Below, one piece after another: positions 50,281 through 63,473 of a stretch of DNA of 64,000 nucleotides. The DNA comes from Saitoella complicata NRRL Y-17804 (taxonomy: Eukaryota; Ascomycota; Saitoellomycetes; Saitoellales; Saitoellaceae). The DNA is taken from positions 713,514-777,513 of the forward strand of contig NW_017566992.1 in NCBI RefSeq assembly GCF_001661265.1, given 5' to 3'. Position 1 is the stretch's first letter. Each line of letters starts with the position of its first letter. The translations under genes and the position numbers were made by a program. The notes under the pieces are model-generated. The model searched no databases, was not told where the DNA came from, and saw only the letters and a list, made by a program, of their open reading frames with translations.

Positions 50281-50583
50281 CGCAGAAGATTTACTGAGGG
50301 TGTATGGGGTTCAGGTTGTGGTTTGTGTACACTCTGTGAAAGCGAGGTTCTGTGGAGTAACGTAGACTTTTGGGCTAGCTGACTTCGGAAACGCGAGAAT
50401 GCATCTAAGCACTCTTTACACGGGCCTCGATTCTGTGCATTTAGGTACGCTTGAAGCTTGGAGAATGGGTGTGAGAGCGAAGGAACAGCTGTAGATGTTT
50501 GTAATCCAAAATAGTATTAATGCCACCTACCCAGGTATGTCACACTTTTACCCCCTCGTCTACACATATCGTACGCCCGTAAC
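50281..50583. other. Interval between NAGK gene and RMP1
   Basis: About 300 bp downstream of the NAGK gene and upstream of RMP1, both on the minus strand. It should hold the RMP1 promoter. Nothing specific is visible. Confidence 0.35.
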
Positions 50584-52362
<1,779 letters not shown>

Positions 52363-53472
52363 ATGTTCAGGTCCAGTGTCCTCCGATCCTTGCGCAACGT
52401 CGCTCCCTCAACCAGGGCCTTCTCCACCTCCGCCGTCGCCGAGGCCGAGAAGAAGATCGCCTTGATCGGTGCCCGCGGTTACACCGGCCAAGCCCTCATC
52501 TCCCTCGTCAATGCCCACCCCTCTCTCGTCATCTCCCACGTCTCCTCCCGTGAACTCGCCGGAAAGCCTTTGGATGGCTACTCCAAAGCCCAGATCACCT
52601 ACTCCAACCTCTCCCCCGAGGACATCAAGAACATGGAAGCGGAGGGTGAGGTCGATGCGTGGGTTATGGCACTTCCTAACGGTGTCTGCAAGCCTATGGT
52701 TGAGTCTGTTTTGGCGGGTGCCAAGAAGGCCGGAAAGAAGAACTCTGTTGTGGTTGATTTGAGTGCCGATTACCGATTCGACGAACCCCGTGACACCAAC
52801 TGGATCTACGGTCTCCCCGAACTCAACGACCGCTCAAAGATCTCACAAGCGACCCTCATCTCCAACCCAGGATGTTACGCAACAGGCGCCCAGCTCGCAT
52901 TGGCACCACTAATCCCTCACCTCTCCTCCCCACCCACGGTCTTCGGTGTCTCCGGATACTCTGGAGCAGGAACTAAACCATCCCCGAAAAACGACACCAC
53001 CAACCTTCAGGACAATTTAATCCCATACTCCCTCACCGACCACATCCACGAACGCGAAATCTCCCACCGTCTAGGCTCGAAAGTCGCGTTCATCCCTCAC
53101 GTCGGACAATGGTTCCAGGGTATCTCGCTCACGGTCTCGATCCCCCTCGCTAAGACCATGACCTCCCGCGAGATCAGGAACCTCTACACCGAATTCTACG
53201 CCTCCGAGAAACTCGTCGAAATCATCGGCGAGGAACCTTCGGTCAAGGACATCGCCGGTCAACACGGTGTCAGGATTGGTGGATTCGGCGTTAACCAGGC
53301 TGGGGACCGCGTTGTTGTTGTTGCGACGATTGATAACTTGTTGAAGGGTGCTGCTACGCAGTGTTTGCAGAACTTGAATTTGGCGTTGGGTGTGGGAGAG
53401 TTTGATGGTATTCCGTTGATGGGGAGTGGGGAGAGGTTGATCGTTCCTGCTGTCAATGTTCATCAGAAGTAG
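52363..53472 (+). CDS. N-acetyl-gamma-glutamyl-phosphate reductase, separate gene
   Basis: 369 residues, no introns. Begins with its own mitochondrial presequence (MFRSSVLRSLRNVAPSTRAF, about 25 residues). Then come the NADP-binding start KIALIGARGYTGQALI, VSSRELAGKPLDGY, WVMALPNGVC, the catalytic Cys near 171 in SNPGCYATGAQLAL, GVSGYSGAGTKPSPKND, HRLGSKVAFIPHVGQWFQGI and the end LNLALGVGEFDGIPL. It reduces acetylglutamyl phosphate to the semialdehyde in mitochondria. In most fungi studied this enzyme is the C-terminal half of Arg5,6. Here it is a free gene, divergent from the kinase gene, and complete at both ends. Confidence 0.95.
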   Translation: MFRSSVLRSLRNVAPSTRAFSTSAVAEAEKKIALIGARGYTGQALISLVNAHPSLVISHVSSRELAGKPLDGYSKAQITYSNLSPEDIKNMEAEGEVDAWVMALPNGVCKPMVESVLAGAKKAGKKNSVVVDLSADYRFDEPRDTNWIYGLPELNDRSKISQATLISNPGCYATGAQLALAPLIPHLSSPPTVFGVSGYSGAGTKPSPKNDTTNLQDNLIPYSLTDHIHEREISHRLGSKVAFIPHVGQWFQGISLTVSIPLAKTMTSREIRNLYTEFYASEKLVEIIGEEPSVKDIAGQHGVRIGGFGVNQAGDRVVVVATIDNLLKGAATQCLQNLNLALGVGEFDGIPLMGSGERLIVPAVNVHQK

Positions 53473-53893
53473 CTTAAGGCTACGGGGTTACAAGGGGTGG
53501 TGGGATGGTAAAACAGGAGATTCATATATCACAAGAGAAATGAGAACGTTGGTATTGTTAACCGCGACGAGTTGTTGGGTGAAGATATCCAATACAATCA
53601 ATACCTGTTGATCACCGATGGGAAAATACGCTTTCTTACATTCTTCATCCAGGTTATTGACAACAAACAGCGTTGAACACGACACAACCTGCCGATATGC
53701 GTAGATGAAGGAGTAAAGTGTAACATACCTGGGTTGTGGGCATAAAATCATTTTTGGGGTCCACATATCGATTGACAATTTCAACTGGATCGTGTACTGA
53801 ACTATCGTAACTTTAACGAACGGTATCCTCCCAACATACAGAAACGAGCAAAACGCACTATCGTACACCTCTTGCCACACCAAGATTATATCT
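53473..53893. other. Convergent intergenic stretch
   Basis: About 420 AT-rich bases between the 3' ends of the reductase and sugar transporter genes. A 149-codon open frame crosses it, opens without an ATG and overlaps the transporter end; I do not support it. Confidence 0.4.
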
Positions 53894-55750
53894 TCACTTG
53901 CTAGAGGCCTCACTGACATTCTCTTCGTGCACAACACTCATCTTCCCCAAGCCCTCCACGTCACGCCCACCCAACGGCTTCTCTCCCCTCTCCGCCATCC
54001 TGATCCTCAACTCCTCCACCCTCCTCGCATACTCCTTCTCCTCATCCCACGTAAACGGACTCTTAGACGCAAACAACATATCAACACTCTCCAAACTCCT
54101 CTTCGCCGTCTCCGGAAAGAACACATAAATAACCGGAATCCACGCAAACATCGCAGCACCAAACACGTAAAAGGTCTTCTCACCAATACCGGCAAACATG
54201 ATCGGGACGAGCAGTGAACCACCACCGAAGCCTACAGCCCAGCCTGCGACGCCGAATGCGTTTCCTTTTGCGCGGAGGTGGGTAGGGAAGATTTCGGTGG
54301 GGTAGATGAAAGGGATCATGAGCCAAGTCGAGGAGAAAAAGAAAAGGTAGATGAAAACGCAGGCGGCGGCACCTGTACCCAATGCCGCCGCGTTCTGAGG
54401 CTGGTTAATCGCAGCACGGGAGAGACCGCCGATTGCGAAATGGATGATTGCCAACACGACAGCGCCCCAGAACAGGGTTCGTCGACGTCCGACTTTGTCG
54501 AGGGTGAAGGCTGCGACGGCGGTGCCGAAGATGCCGACCGTGTTGCACAAAGCGGATAGCCAGTTGGATTTGTCGTCGTCGAAGCCTGCGGTGCGGAAGA
54601 TTGTTGCAGAATAGATGACGACCGCGGCGATTCCAGTGCCATATTGCATCATGACCTGCAACCAGAAGGACAATTGGATACGGCGAGCGAGGTGAATGTC
54701 GCCTGAGTCGGTACCGAGGAACATACGCCAGTACGAGATGTTCTGATCCTTGTTTTCGAGTTCGACCATGGTGACAATTTCGTCGAACTCGGCGCGTGCG
54801 ACGGGGTGGTCTGGGTTGTCGTTTCCACGGAGCTTGGCGATGATCTCCAGGGCTTCTTCTTTGCGACCCATTTTGATAAGCCACTATGAGAGTTGGTTAG
54901 ATCCCTTGCACAACATGAAGAGATTTGACTACTTACTCTAGGCGATTCAGGCAGCAAAAGGACGCCCAGCGCCAATGGGAAACAGGGCAACATCTGGAAT
55001 GCCAACACGAACCTCCATCTAAACTGACCCCCGCCGATATCGCTATGCGAGATACCATAACCTAACCAAGAAGCCGTCGTAATCCCGATGAAGTTGGCCA
55101 AAAAGGTGATGGTGATGAATTTCCCACGGGAATGCGCGGCGGCGATTTCAGCGGACCAAGCGGGGACGATACACATGAGGTAACCAACCCCAACGCCGGT
55201 GATGACGCGAGCGCAGAGCATCATGTTGAGGTTTTGAGCGGCACTTTGAAGGGCAGCACCGATGATGCACCAGAAGCAACCGGCAAGGATACCTTTGATA
55301 CGGCCATATTTGTCGGCGACGTGGCCTATATCAGCGGTGAGCTTCTACCAGCTTGCTAGCTATACGGGTGAAGGGTTGTTCACTAACCAGCCCAGAAACC
55401 TCCAAACAAAGCTCCGAGGTAATAGATACAAACGATTCCACCCTGCCTCGTAGGGTCGTGAACGACTCCGTTACTTCCCAGTTGCATGCGCTCCTGCCAA
55501 AGATGTTAGCGTGCGGACGTCCGCGCGGGGGGCCAAGATTTCTCACGATGTATTCGGGCGAGACGTTGACCGAGCCCATCACACCTACCCAAATATACGT
55601 CAGCAAAAAAAAGCTAGGCAACGAGCTATGACTGTGCAGTTTCAACGGACCTTGTGCAAGACCTTCGAAGTTAATGGCTAGTGCAGCGACGATGTTGAGG
55701 AGGGCAAGCAAGTGCTTCCCGGAAAGCCTACGCCAGAAGCCCCGGATCAT
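53894..55750 (-). CDS. Sugar porter of the major facilitator superfamily
   Basis: 540 residues in five exons (55750..55651, 55584..55547, 55493..55388, 55325..54937, 54883..53894). All joins keep frame; introns are 66, 53, 62 and 53 nt. Twelve spans are expected. Landmarks: LAINFEGLAQGVMGSVNVSPEYI, GALFGGFWAG then ADKYGRIKG after span 2, CARVITGVGVGYL, and LPESPRWLIKMGRKEEAL at the end of span 6. The second half has FWLQVMMQYGTGIAAVVIYS, DKVGRRRTLFWG, IYPTEIFPTHLRAKG and a PETA end motif. The family takes up hexoses, pentoses, disaccharides or quinate by proton symport; substrate cannot be told. The first intron has a GTCCGT donor. Carbon-repression-type sites occur upstream. Confidence 0.9.
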
Positions 55751-56355
55751 ATTGAGATGATTGCTGTTAAACTGATTTTGAGATGGGTGTTGGCTACTGA
55801 TGTCATGTAAGTAGTCTTGGGTTCCCCAAGCTTTATACAGTGGTGTACTCCACCGAGGACTCATACGCTCCACGCGATTACTTTGTGGGGTACGTATGAG
55901 GGGCACGACTTACTGTGGGGTATCTAGATCGAAGTCAAAGACTTTTCTGGCTTTAGCCTAAAGTCTTTTACAACCCGCAGTTTCCATCACTTTAGCCTAT
56001 TCAACCTCGATCTGCTCCCGAGGCTTTGGTTCACATCAATCTCCGGCCGGGCCTTCCGGGGGTGGATGATCCTTGCCTTCAGCGCCGTGGGGCTTTCTCC
56101 GCTCCGGAAAGGCGCATGGGCGAGCGGGTGATGGACTAAGCCTCTCAGGAGGGGTTTGAGACACCTGGTTCTGGAGGCTCACGGAATTTCAGTTTTACCC
56201 GGGTTTACATTGGTAAAAAGGGTTAACGAGGCAGAATTCTTCAATGGGTATTCGATTGTGATTTAACCGGTCATTATTGAAATGGATAAGTCTGAAAACC
56301 GTCCCTAACTTGAACCAACGTTTATAGCGTGGGTCTCGTTCTGACCTCCTGCCCT
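55751..56355. promoter_or_regulatory. Sugar transporter promoter with CreA-type sites, inverted repeat and CTTTAGCCTA repeats
   Basis: About 600 bp upstream of the transporter. Two GTGGGG boxes (55885-55890, 55915-55920) fit the CreA/Mig1 consensus SYGGRG. At 55937-55968 AAAGACTTT and AAAGTCTTT form an inverted repeat around the palindrome CTTTAGCCTAAAG. CTTTAGCCTA recurs at 55990-55999. TTTAACCGGT lies at 56262-56271. Sites are seen, function is inferred. Confidence 0.45.
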
Positions 56356-57984
56356 CTACTTCGCCTTCCCATCAAAGTAGGAAATCACAGCCTGCGCGCA
56401 TTCCGTTAGTAGCTCATAATTTCATGATTATCAGTACGACTCACGTATTTGCCATTGAATGTCCAAGCCTTCCCATCTGCCTCAAGCAATTCCCTCTCTT
56501 TGTCCTCAGAGGGTAAACCCACGCAAACATCCGCCTTGCATGTCCTAAGAGCAAGAGTGCGAAGTCCACTTCCACGTCCCATAGGTCCAATTGCATCTAC
56601 GAACGGCGTTGTTTTGGCCCAGTGTGCCTGTAAAAACATGTTAGCTACAACCACGAAGGTAGCGTAAAGTCTGACTTACGTCCGAGGTCAGCTTGCGGTA
56701 GTTGAGATCGCCCTTATAGATAACCAAATCACTGTTCTTTAAAGCTTCATACAACTCAGCGGCGCTGTCCAAGACAGGAAGGCGCCAGAATGGATGAGCT
56801 GTCGTCCAGAAAGCATCAACGCGAACAGCGATTCGGCCGGCGCGATAGTGTCCCTCCAGCTCGGCTGCGAGCGTGTCCAACGCCCTACGCGACTCAGCGT
56901 CACAGTCAAACGATTTAGGGTCACGAAGCATGCTGAATAGAGACTCGATGTCGACGGGCGTCACGTCCGAGACGAACCAACCAAAGTTCTTGGGGCGGAG
57001 GATGACGGTGGAGGCGATGCCGCTTGCGAGGAGGTAGGCGATGAAAATCAGGTCTGCGAAGAGTTCAAAGCCGGCATTGTCGAGGACGACGTCGATTTGA
57101 CCGCCTTTGACGTCCTTCATGAGTTTCCAGACAGCGTCAGTGTCGTTGACGACGATGTTCTTCTGGGAGTCTATCGCAGACAGTCAGCATGCGTTGATCT
57201 GCAAGCAGAGATTTGACATACTCTTGATAGCCTCTTTTCCCTGAAGACTCTGAATATCCTCCAAACTCAAATTCGTCAGAAGCGAAAGATCCGTCGCATT
57301 ACCCCATAACGAAATCTCAACCATCTCAGTGAACAACAACTTCCTCGCATCCTCGCTCATGTTCTTAGCCCCCTTCATCTCCTTGACAAGGTTCAAATAC
57401 CGAAGCGTGAGCTCTTTGACAGCTGCGCCGGACTTTAGGAATGTTGAGTCTTTCTGGCGCTTGAAGATGTCGTAGTCTTTCCAATAGGTTGATTTGGCGA
57501 AGATGATTTGGAGGCGGCGGTACATGTAGCTTTCGGAGAAGAGCCATGGAGAGTTGAGCCAGGTTGGACGGCCGAGAACTTCGATCTCCCTGTTGAAGTC
57601 GTGGATGTCGCTCGAGTTATCGTCGTCGAGAGGTCTGCGCAGGTTGTCAGCGATATGCTCATATCGGCTTCCCAAGAAGAACTTACGTGAGTGCAGCGTC
57701 TGCAACACACTCGTCTTTCACATTCGTCATTTCACGAACAATCACCTCGCCCTCATCCTTGGTAGCTCCGGACTTTGTCACGAGCGTCTCTTTCACATCT
57801 TCAATCGCGGCTTGGAGGATGACAGGCCAGCGCTTGCGAGCGGTTGAGTGGGCAAAGCTGTTGATGTCGCCGGTCGATGACCAGGCTGGACCAAGATGTT
57901 AGCGAATAGATAACCGTTCAGTTCAAGGAAGTACTCACGGATGTCAGTGTCGGTATCACAATACTTGCGGATAATGGCGACCAT
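56356..57984 (-). CDS. DUF89/ARMT1-type damage-control phosphatase
   Basis: 455 residues in six exons (57984..57939, 57885..57687, 57634..57222, 57170..56680, 56627..56445, 56391..56356). The introns are 51-53 nt and all frames are kept. Landmarks: INSFAHSTARKRWPVILQAAI, RPTWLNSPWLFSESYMYRRL, ATDLSLLTNLSLEDIQ, the metal site VVLDNAGFELFADL, and RTCKADVCVGLP. The last exon codes AVISYFDGKAK. This is the subfamily III DUF89 group (yeast YMR027W, human ARMT1), metal-dependent phosphatases that remove reactive sugar phosphates such as fructose-1-phosphate; a methyltransferase activity was also claimed. The Asn/Asp of the metal site are present. Six exons make it the most intron-rich gene here. 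Confidence 0.9.
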
Positions 57985-59011
57985 GTCGTAAAGTCGTAGG
58001 ATATGTCAATGAATCAAGGCATCCGTGCGACGTCGCAAAGGCCTTTTCAGCAGCAGAGAGGACTACGATCCCCGAGACGACTGAACTGGTTCAGCCGGAA
58101 CAAGTGCGGAGACAGCGGACAACTTCGCTCCATCCGCCTATTCCCTCAAAGCACCCGTGATGACTCGACCTTTAACCGGTCGGATCGACCCTCCATCACC
58201 TGCAAACCGGATCACCGAGTCACCTCGAGGAAACAATCGTAATTAACCTGCATGAGGTGCGGGGTATCCGTTTGCATTATCGTTCCTCGAATCGTTCCTC
58301 GAGGCCCTCTTAGTATGTATAGGGTTGTGGCGGCCAATCCGGTAGAGCGAGCCGCGCGAGATCCGCAGCGAATAGCCACTTGTAATTGCTTCCCCGGAGA
58401 AGCAATTCCGTTGCATTAACGAGCGATCTGTACGTCTTTGAAATTAACCGGAGAGAGCGGGGAGGATCAGAGGTTCGAATTGCCCGTTGCGTCATAACCA
58501 TGCCAATAGGGAACAAAGGGCTTCGAGGAGGACCACAGCATGGCAGCCCGGTTGCCCCACGGGGCGCGGGGTACATGTCGACCGTTCTTCACAAGGCGTG
58601 GGTAGTATGACTACGGGGCAAGCTTTAGCCGGTACATTGCATCGTGGTGTACGAGGCTGTCCGTCTGCAAATGCGGTGAATCAGTCAACCCGTGTCCAGA
58701 GGTGGGCGGGGTGGTGAAGAGCGGGGAAAGGACGAAGGATTCAGCCTGTTGCAAGAGAGACTGTTGTTGAAGCGTTTAACCGGTGAGACCTTTCGCGATG
58801 CTGGCGGACCGCTCTGACTTCCGACAAAATAGCCGGGTCGTATGTGGAACTCCCATTCTTCCGCTTGCTCCGCTTCCTGGCGAAGTTCCGCACATAAAAT
58901 CCCATTCCTCAACAGAATGTCAGTCTTCACCAAACCAGATCAATTCTACAAAGTGTTCTCACACTCCAGTAAACACTCATCATCACATTACAACGGAAAC
59001 ACAGAACCAGC
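57985..59011. promoter_or_regulatory. Divergent interval with repeated TTTAACCGGT sites
   Basis: About 1 kb between the phosphatase and kinase start codons. TTTAACCGGT occurs at 58171-58180 and 58775-58784, with a related TTAACCGG near 58444. AACCGGTT-like sequences are the targets of Grainyhead/CP2 factors. An ATGACTC (Gcn4/CPC1 core) lies at 58160-58166. No gene is supported inside. Confidence 0.4.
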
Positions 59012-60421
59012 ATGGCTCCTCTTGACCTCCTCGTACTCGGGATGAACTCCGGTACTGCCATGGATGGCATCGACATCGGCCTCTGCCGCTTCAAACAAGA
59101 AGCACCCGAGTCTCCTATGGAAATGGAGCTGATCCAATATGACGAACTCGAAGTCCCTCAGTGGATCAAGAAACCCATGCTCCGAATGCTTCGCGAAACC
59201 TCCACCACTCCCGCTGAGATGTCCCAGATCAACGTCCAACTCGGACAAATGTTTGCCGATGCCGCCAATGAATTCTGCCAGAAATACAACGTCCCCCGCG
59301 AAGCTGTCGACTTGATCGGGAGCCATGGTCAGACGATCTGGTTGTTAAGTATGCCGAAGGAGGGTGAGACCAAGAGTGCGTTGTGTATGGGGGAAGGAAC
59401 CGTTATGTCTGCCATGACTGGAATCACCACAGTCACGGATTTCCGTATGGCGGAACAAGCCGTCGGACGTCAAGGCGCTCCTCTCGTTGGTTTCTACGAC
59501 GGGCTTTTGCTCCGCCACCCGACCAAGTACATTGCATGCCAAAACATTGGTGGCATCGCAAACGTCTGCTTCATTCCCTCCGATGCCGACGGCTCCATCG
59601 ACACCATGACCGACTTTGACTGCGGCCCTGGCAACATTTTCATTGATGCCGCGGTGCGGTACTTTACAAACGGCGAACGCGAATATGACAAAGACGGAGA
59701 AATGGGTAAACGTGGTACTGTCTGCCAGGAGATTGTTGACAACTTCCTCCACAACCACCCTTACTGCACGCACGATCCTCCCAAGACGACCGGACGCGAA
59801 GTCTTCGGGGACGGTGACGCGCAAGCCATTATCGATGACTGCCTCGCTCGAGGTCTCTCACCCGATGATACCGTCGCTACCATTACTCGCATTACGGCCC
59901 AGAACATCGTCGAGCATTACCACCGCTATGCACCCGAGCGTGGTGCCGTTATCGACGAGATCCATATGTGCGGAGGCGGCTCACTCAACCCCAACGTCAC
60001 CGAATACATCCAATCCGCATTCCCACGCGCTCGAGTCCTCTCGCTCGATGAATCCGGTATCCCATCCGCGGCGAAGGAAGCTGTCACGTTCGCGATGCAA
60101 GGAATGGAAGCCATCCTCGGCCGTGCGCTTATCGTCCCGTGTAATGCGGAGACAACCGAGGGGAACACAATTTCTGGAAAGATCGCGCCTGGGAAGAGTT
60201 GGAGGACGTTGATTGGGAAGGCACACGCGTTTGGCGAGGGAAAGCCGTTGCCGAGGGTACGTGAGATGTTCTTGACGAGGAAGTACTTCATGAACCAGAA
60301 GCCAATTAACGGCCTTCCGGCTGACTTCAACTTCGAGAAGAGTGTGAACGGGACCAATGGGGTGAATGCACACGCGACGAACGGCGTCAATGGGTCCAAC
60401 GGTGTCAATGGACACCATTGA
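59012..60421 (+). CDS. AnmK / levoglucosan-kinase-like anhydrosugar kinase
   Basis: 469 residues, no introns. Begins with [20 protein letters not shown], the phosphate-binding motif of anhydro-N-acetylmuramic acid kinase. It continues with IGSHGQTIW, the [17 protein letters not shown] segment, [26 protein letters not shown], the [12 protein letters not shown] loop and [16 protein letters not shown], all family landmarks. Fungi make no peptidoglycan; the characterised yeast relative (Lipomyces starkeyi) is levoglucosan kinase, which hydrolyses and phosphorylates 1,6-anhydroglucose to glucose-6-phosphate. That is the best guess for activity. After residue 440 a tail of repeated NG(V/T)N units ends NGHH, absent from the family. 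Levoglucosan arises in burnt biomass. Confidence 0.88.
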   Translation: MAPLDLLVLGMNSGTAMDGIDIGLCRFKQEAPESPMEMELIQYDELEVPQWIKKPMLRMLRETSTTPAEMSQINVQLGQMFADAANEFCQKYNVPREAVDLIGSHGQTIWLLSMPKEGETKSALCMGEGTVMSAMTGITTVTDFRMAEQAVGRQGAPLVGFYDGLLLRHPTKYIACQNIGGIANVCFIPSDADGSIDTMTDFDCGPGNIFIDAAVRYFTNGEREYDKDGEMGKRGTVCQEIVDNFLHNHPYCTHDPPKTTGREVFGDGDAQAIIDDCLARGLSPDDTVATITRITAQNIVEHYHRYAPERGAVIDEIHMCGGGSLNPNVTEYIQSAFPRARVLSLDESGIPSAAKEAVTFAMQGMEAILGRALIVPCNAETTEGNTISGKIAPGKSWRTLIGKAHAFGEGKPLPRVREMFLTRKYFMNQKPINGLPADFNFEKSVNGTNGVNAHATNGVNGSNGVNGHH

Positions 60422-62023
60422 ACGTGAAGAGGATGTTTATCTTTTATTCTGCTATCAGTTAGGCGTTAAACACACCATATCGAACTACTCACACCCCAAA
60501 CAAGCAAGTACCTGTTGGCCTGTGTACATAATGGGAGATCACATCGAGTTATGACCCCTATGCCGGCTAAACGGGCCTTGTTCCCAGTCAATTAAGAAGA
60601 GAAAGCAATCGAAACGGTCACGTAACAGCCCATTGTCATTTACGGCCTTATAGCTCGAGGTTCGATTGTAGACATAGTTCTTGACGTTGGGGAGCCAGTG
60701 CAGGGGCCCGACCAACGTCAACAGTGAACCTCGAAAGAGAATGAACGGCATAACGACATTTGAGGTGCTCGAAGAACCGATGTGACGAGAGAACTCACAT
60801 CTCAAACGGCAATTGTTTCCCTACTAGCGTTGCTGCGGTCCCAAAATGACTCCTGAATGTTCACGAGCCACTCAACATTCATGGTCAGGATGAACACGGG
60901 GATGACGATGCCCCAGGTCTTCGAATGCCGACTGGACTAGCTGAGTGATCTGCAAACACATCGCAAGTATGCTGAGGCTATCCGCGAAGGGTCGGTTGCT
61001 GGCGTCTCCGCTCAGATAACCTACACAGCTGATGTGCCTGATGACACGGAATACCGGTACGGATGAAGGGAATCTGAGGCAGTGTGGTTGGCACTACACC
61101 TGTTCTGTGCCTGGTAGTGCTACAGAATTCATTCTTTCACTGGGATCTTCGTGAATCGCACGATGCTCCACTCAGCCTTCTTCACATGCCATATGCGTGC
61201 TGTGATGTCGTGCAGCGCTTGATCTTTCGTATGTGAAGCTTGGCCATGGAAGGTCAAAGATCTTCACGTTCAACATTCATCGGAGGGACCGATTGCGATA
61301 CCTGTGAGATGAACCCTTCGTCCCCCGAGACGATAAGGAACTCTTGAACGGTTATGCGCTGTGCTGCTCGACCATATCGCAGTGCCAAGGGCATGCTTTC
61401 TATTCTGTCCCGCGGCCAGGTGTACGCTTCGGCAATCGGTCAACTCTCATAGTCAATGAGGTCCGTGTCTCCAATATTGTTGGGAAATCTTTAAGTATGG
61501 CGCTATCCTATATTCTGGAGTTTGCCAAAAATTGGAAGCCTACCAAACCCCGACCCTGAAGATATTGGCGTACAGGGCGCCCAGCAGTTGTACATTGCCG
61601 CTCTCTGGTTTTGGGGTTCAAAGTAAGTCATACTCACGATATCATTGATATCAATATACCTACTTTTCTTTGGAAGTTTAAGCTTCTTGGCTCAATTGCA
61701 GACGTGCAACCGCGTGTTCCGCGATCGTGGGCATCGTTCTTCCCTGACCTCGGTCACGCCCGATAACATTCATCAAGACGAGAAAGAGTTTGGGAAAGCA
61801 TTCAGATTGAGCCGAAGATGCGATATGTTTCGACTTTTTTGATGAATCACGTCCTTCATTCTCCCGACTTCGATCGGCCCGACCCCCCGTACGTACGGGT
61901 CCCCTGCCAAACCCTGCGCCGTACATCGTATCCCTGCTGCGCCACGCGCACCTCCAACGTCACACCCTCCCATAAACACCAAAACACTCCAAACACCCAA
62001 TTATCCCAATCCAAACAATTACG
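60422..62023. other. Long stretch with coding-like fragments, no gene resolved
   Basis: About 1.6 kb between the kinase and synaptobrevin genes. On the minus strand two pieces look protein-like: one around 60840-60930 (IPVFILTMNVEWLVNIQESFW) and one from about 60539 to 60735 (LHWLPNVKNYVYNRTSSY). A GTGAGT between them could be a donor. On the plus strand near 60945 reads LQTHRKYAEAIREGSVAGV. I could not assemble a gene, so these may be exons or remnants. Confidence 0.25.
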
Positions 62024-62587
62024 ATGTCCGAGCCATACGATCCTTATATCCCAGCAGCTGGGGGATCCGGAACCAGCGGTGCACCTGCGGCTGGAGCGGC
62101 GGCGGGTGGAAGACAGGGTAATCCGAAGACTGCGGCGATTCAGCAGCAGATCGATGATACTGTTGGCATTATGCGTGAGGTGAGTCACTGTCGTTGATGA
62201 GTTCGAGTGAGGCGGTGTGTGTAGGGTGTGCTGTGTCCCGTTCGGGTTGGGACGGGGAGGGCTGTGTTTGGTGGGGGTCAAACGCGGCCCCTGGAACCCA
62301 TAACGAAGTCCACACACACCCTCCCATCGCTCCTCATACCTTTGTTGCAATTGGTTCTAACTCCTATCCAGAACATCAACAAAGTAGCCGAACGCGGCGA
62401 ACGCCTCGACTCCCTCCAAGACAAAACCGACAATCTTGCCCAATCCGCCCAAGGCTTCCGTCGTGGTGCGAATCGCGTCCGGAAACAGATGTGGTGGAAG
62501 GATATGAGGATGAGGATTTGTTTGATTGTTGGGGTGATTATTTTGTTGGTTGTTATTATTGTGCCGGTTGTTACTCATTTTACTTAG
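62024..62587 (+). CDS. SNC1: Synaptobrevin-type R-SNARE (Snc1/2-like)
   Basis: 123 residues in two exons (62024..62179 and 62372..62587). A Gly/Ala/Pro-rich N-terminus (1-35) precedes the SNARE helix: [15 protein letters not shown] joined to [42 protein letters not shown], with the zero-layer Arg in GERLDSL. One C-terminal span ([20 protein letters not shown]) anchors it. Snc proteins sit on post-Golgi vesicles and drive fusion with the plasma membrane through Sso and Sec9. The 192-nt intron splits the SNARE helix after the hydrophobic layer preceding ENINK, and is longer than most here. Confidence 0.95.
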
Positions 62588-62833
62588 GCGACGGGAGGAG
62601 CCTTGATGAGTGATGGGAGGAGCGTGGGGCAATAAGGGGGAGGGATGAGGGAAGGGGGATGAGTGGGATAAGGACGGTATTGTGTGCTGTTTAATGTTCT
62701 GTTTATCAGTCGGTTGTGGCTGTTTTTACTTTTGGTTCGTCTCTTTCGTCTTCGTGTCCTCACTTCTGGGGGCTCGCAACTGCTTTCTTCTTAATGGAAC
62801 AAATGTGTATCGACATTCGGTAAAATCCTCGCC

Positions 62834-63473
62834 TCAAACATGCTCGACAACCATCCTCCACTTAAATTGACTCGCTCGACACTCAACCCGCTCCTCCACC
62901 TCCACCTCATCCACGCCCAAATCCATCTCTGACCCTGCCGCGGTGTTGACGTCAACGGGGATGATCACGATGGGTTTGAGAGATTTCAGCGGTCGAGTCC
63001 ACGGTAAGGAATCTGTCAGCAGGTCGTGTTCAGCTCCCGACTGGGTTGGAATAAAACCGACTTACGGAAATGCAGGATCCAGTCTGTTTGCGGGATACGG
63101 AGCGCATACAGCGGGGCCAGTGGCTCGGTGTCGGTGGTGATGCGGTGGACGACGCGTTTAGCTATCGACTGCGCACGCATATAATAAGCTTTGACACGAT
63201 TGGATACAGTAGACGCAAACACACGACCAACTCCTTTTCGGCGCTCCTAACCAACTTGCTATCGACGCCGGCTGAGTAGTAAACGGCTAATTGCGTCAAC
63301 TCCTTTCTTGTTGGGTCGAGGAGGAGGTGGGTTGCGAGTAATGTAGGTGACGTAGTGAGAGAGGAGGAGGAGGAGGAATTGGAGGGTGTGAATGCTGTGC
63401 GGGAGGCGAAAATTGGGTGGGGGGTTGGAGGAAAGCGGTGGGGGGTTGAGGTTGTGAGGGAGGTGGTGGGCAT
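62834..63473 (-). CDS. Hypothetical 176-residue protein, three exons
   Basis: Exons 63473..63225, 63168..63066 and 63012..62834 join in frame with introns of 56 and 53 nt (GTGTGT and GTAAGT donors, CAG acceptors, branch CTGAC in the second). The product has a Ser/Pro-rich N-terminus, then ATHLLLDPTRKELTQLAVYYSAGVDSKL, a basic helix AKRVVHRITTD, YALRIPQTDWILHFHSLPWTRPLKSLKPIVIIPVDVN and an acidic end. I recognise no family. Frame continuity over two introns is the main support. The gene could begin further upstream, near or in the gap. Confidence 0.45.

Noticed and set aside
53488-53937. 149-codon open frame on the minus strand
   Set aside because: Lies in an AT-rich convergent 3' interval, overlaps the transporter end and resembles no family.
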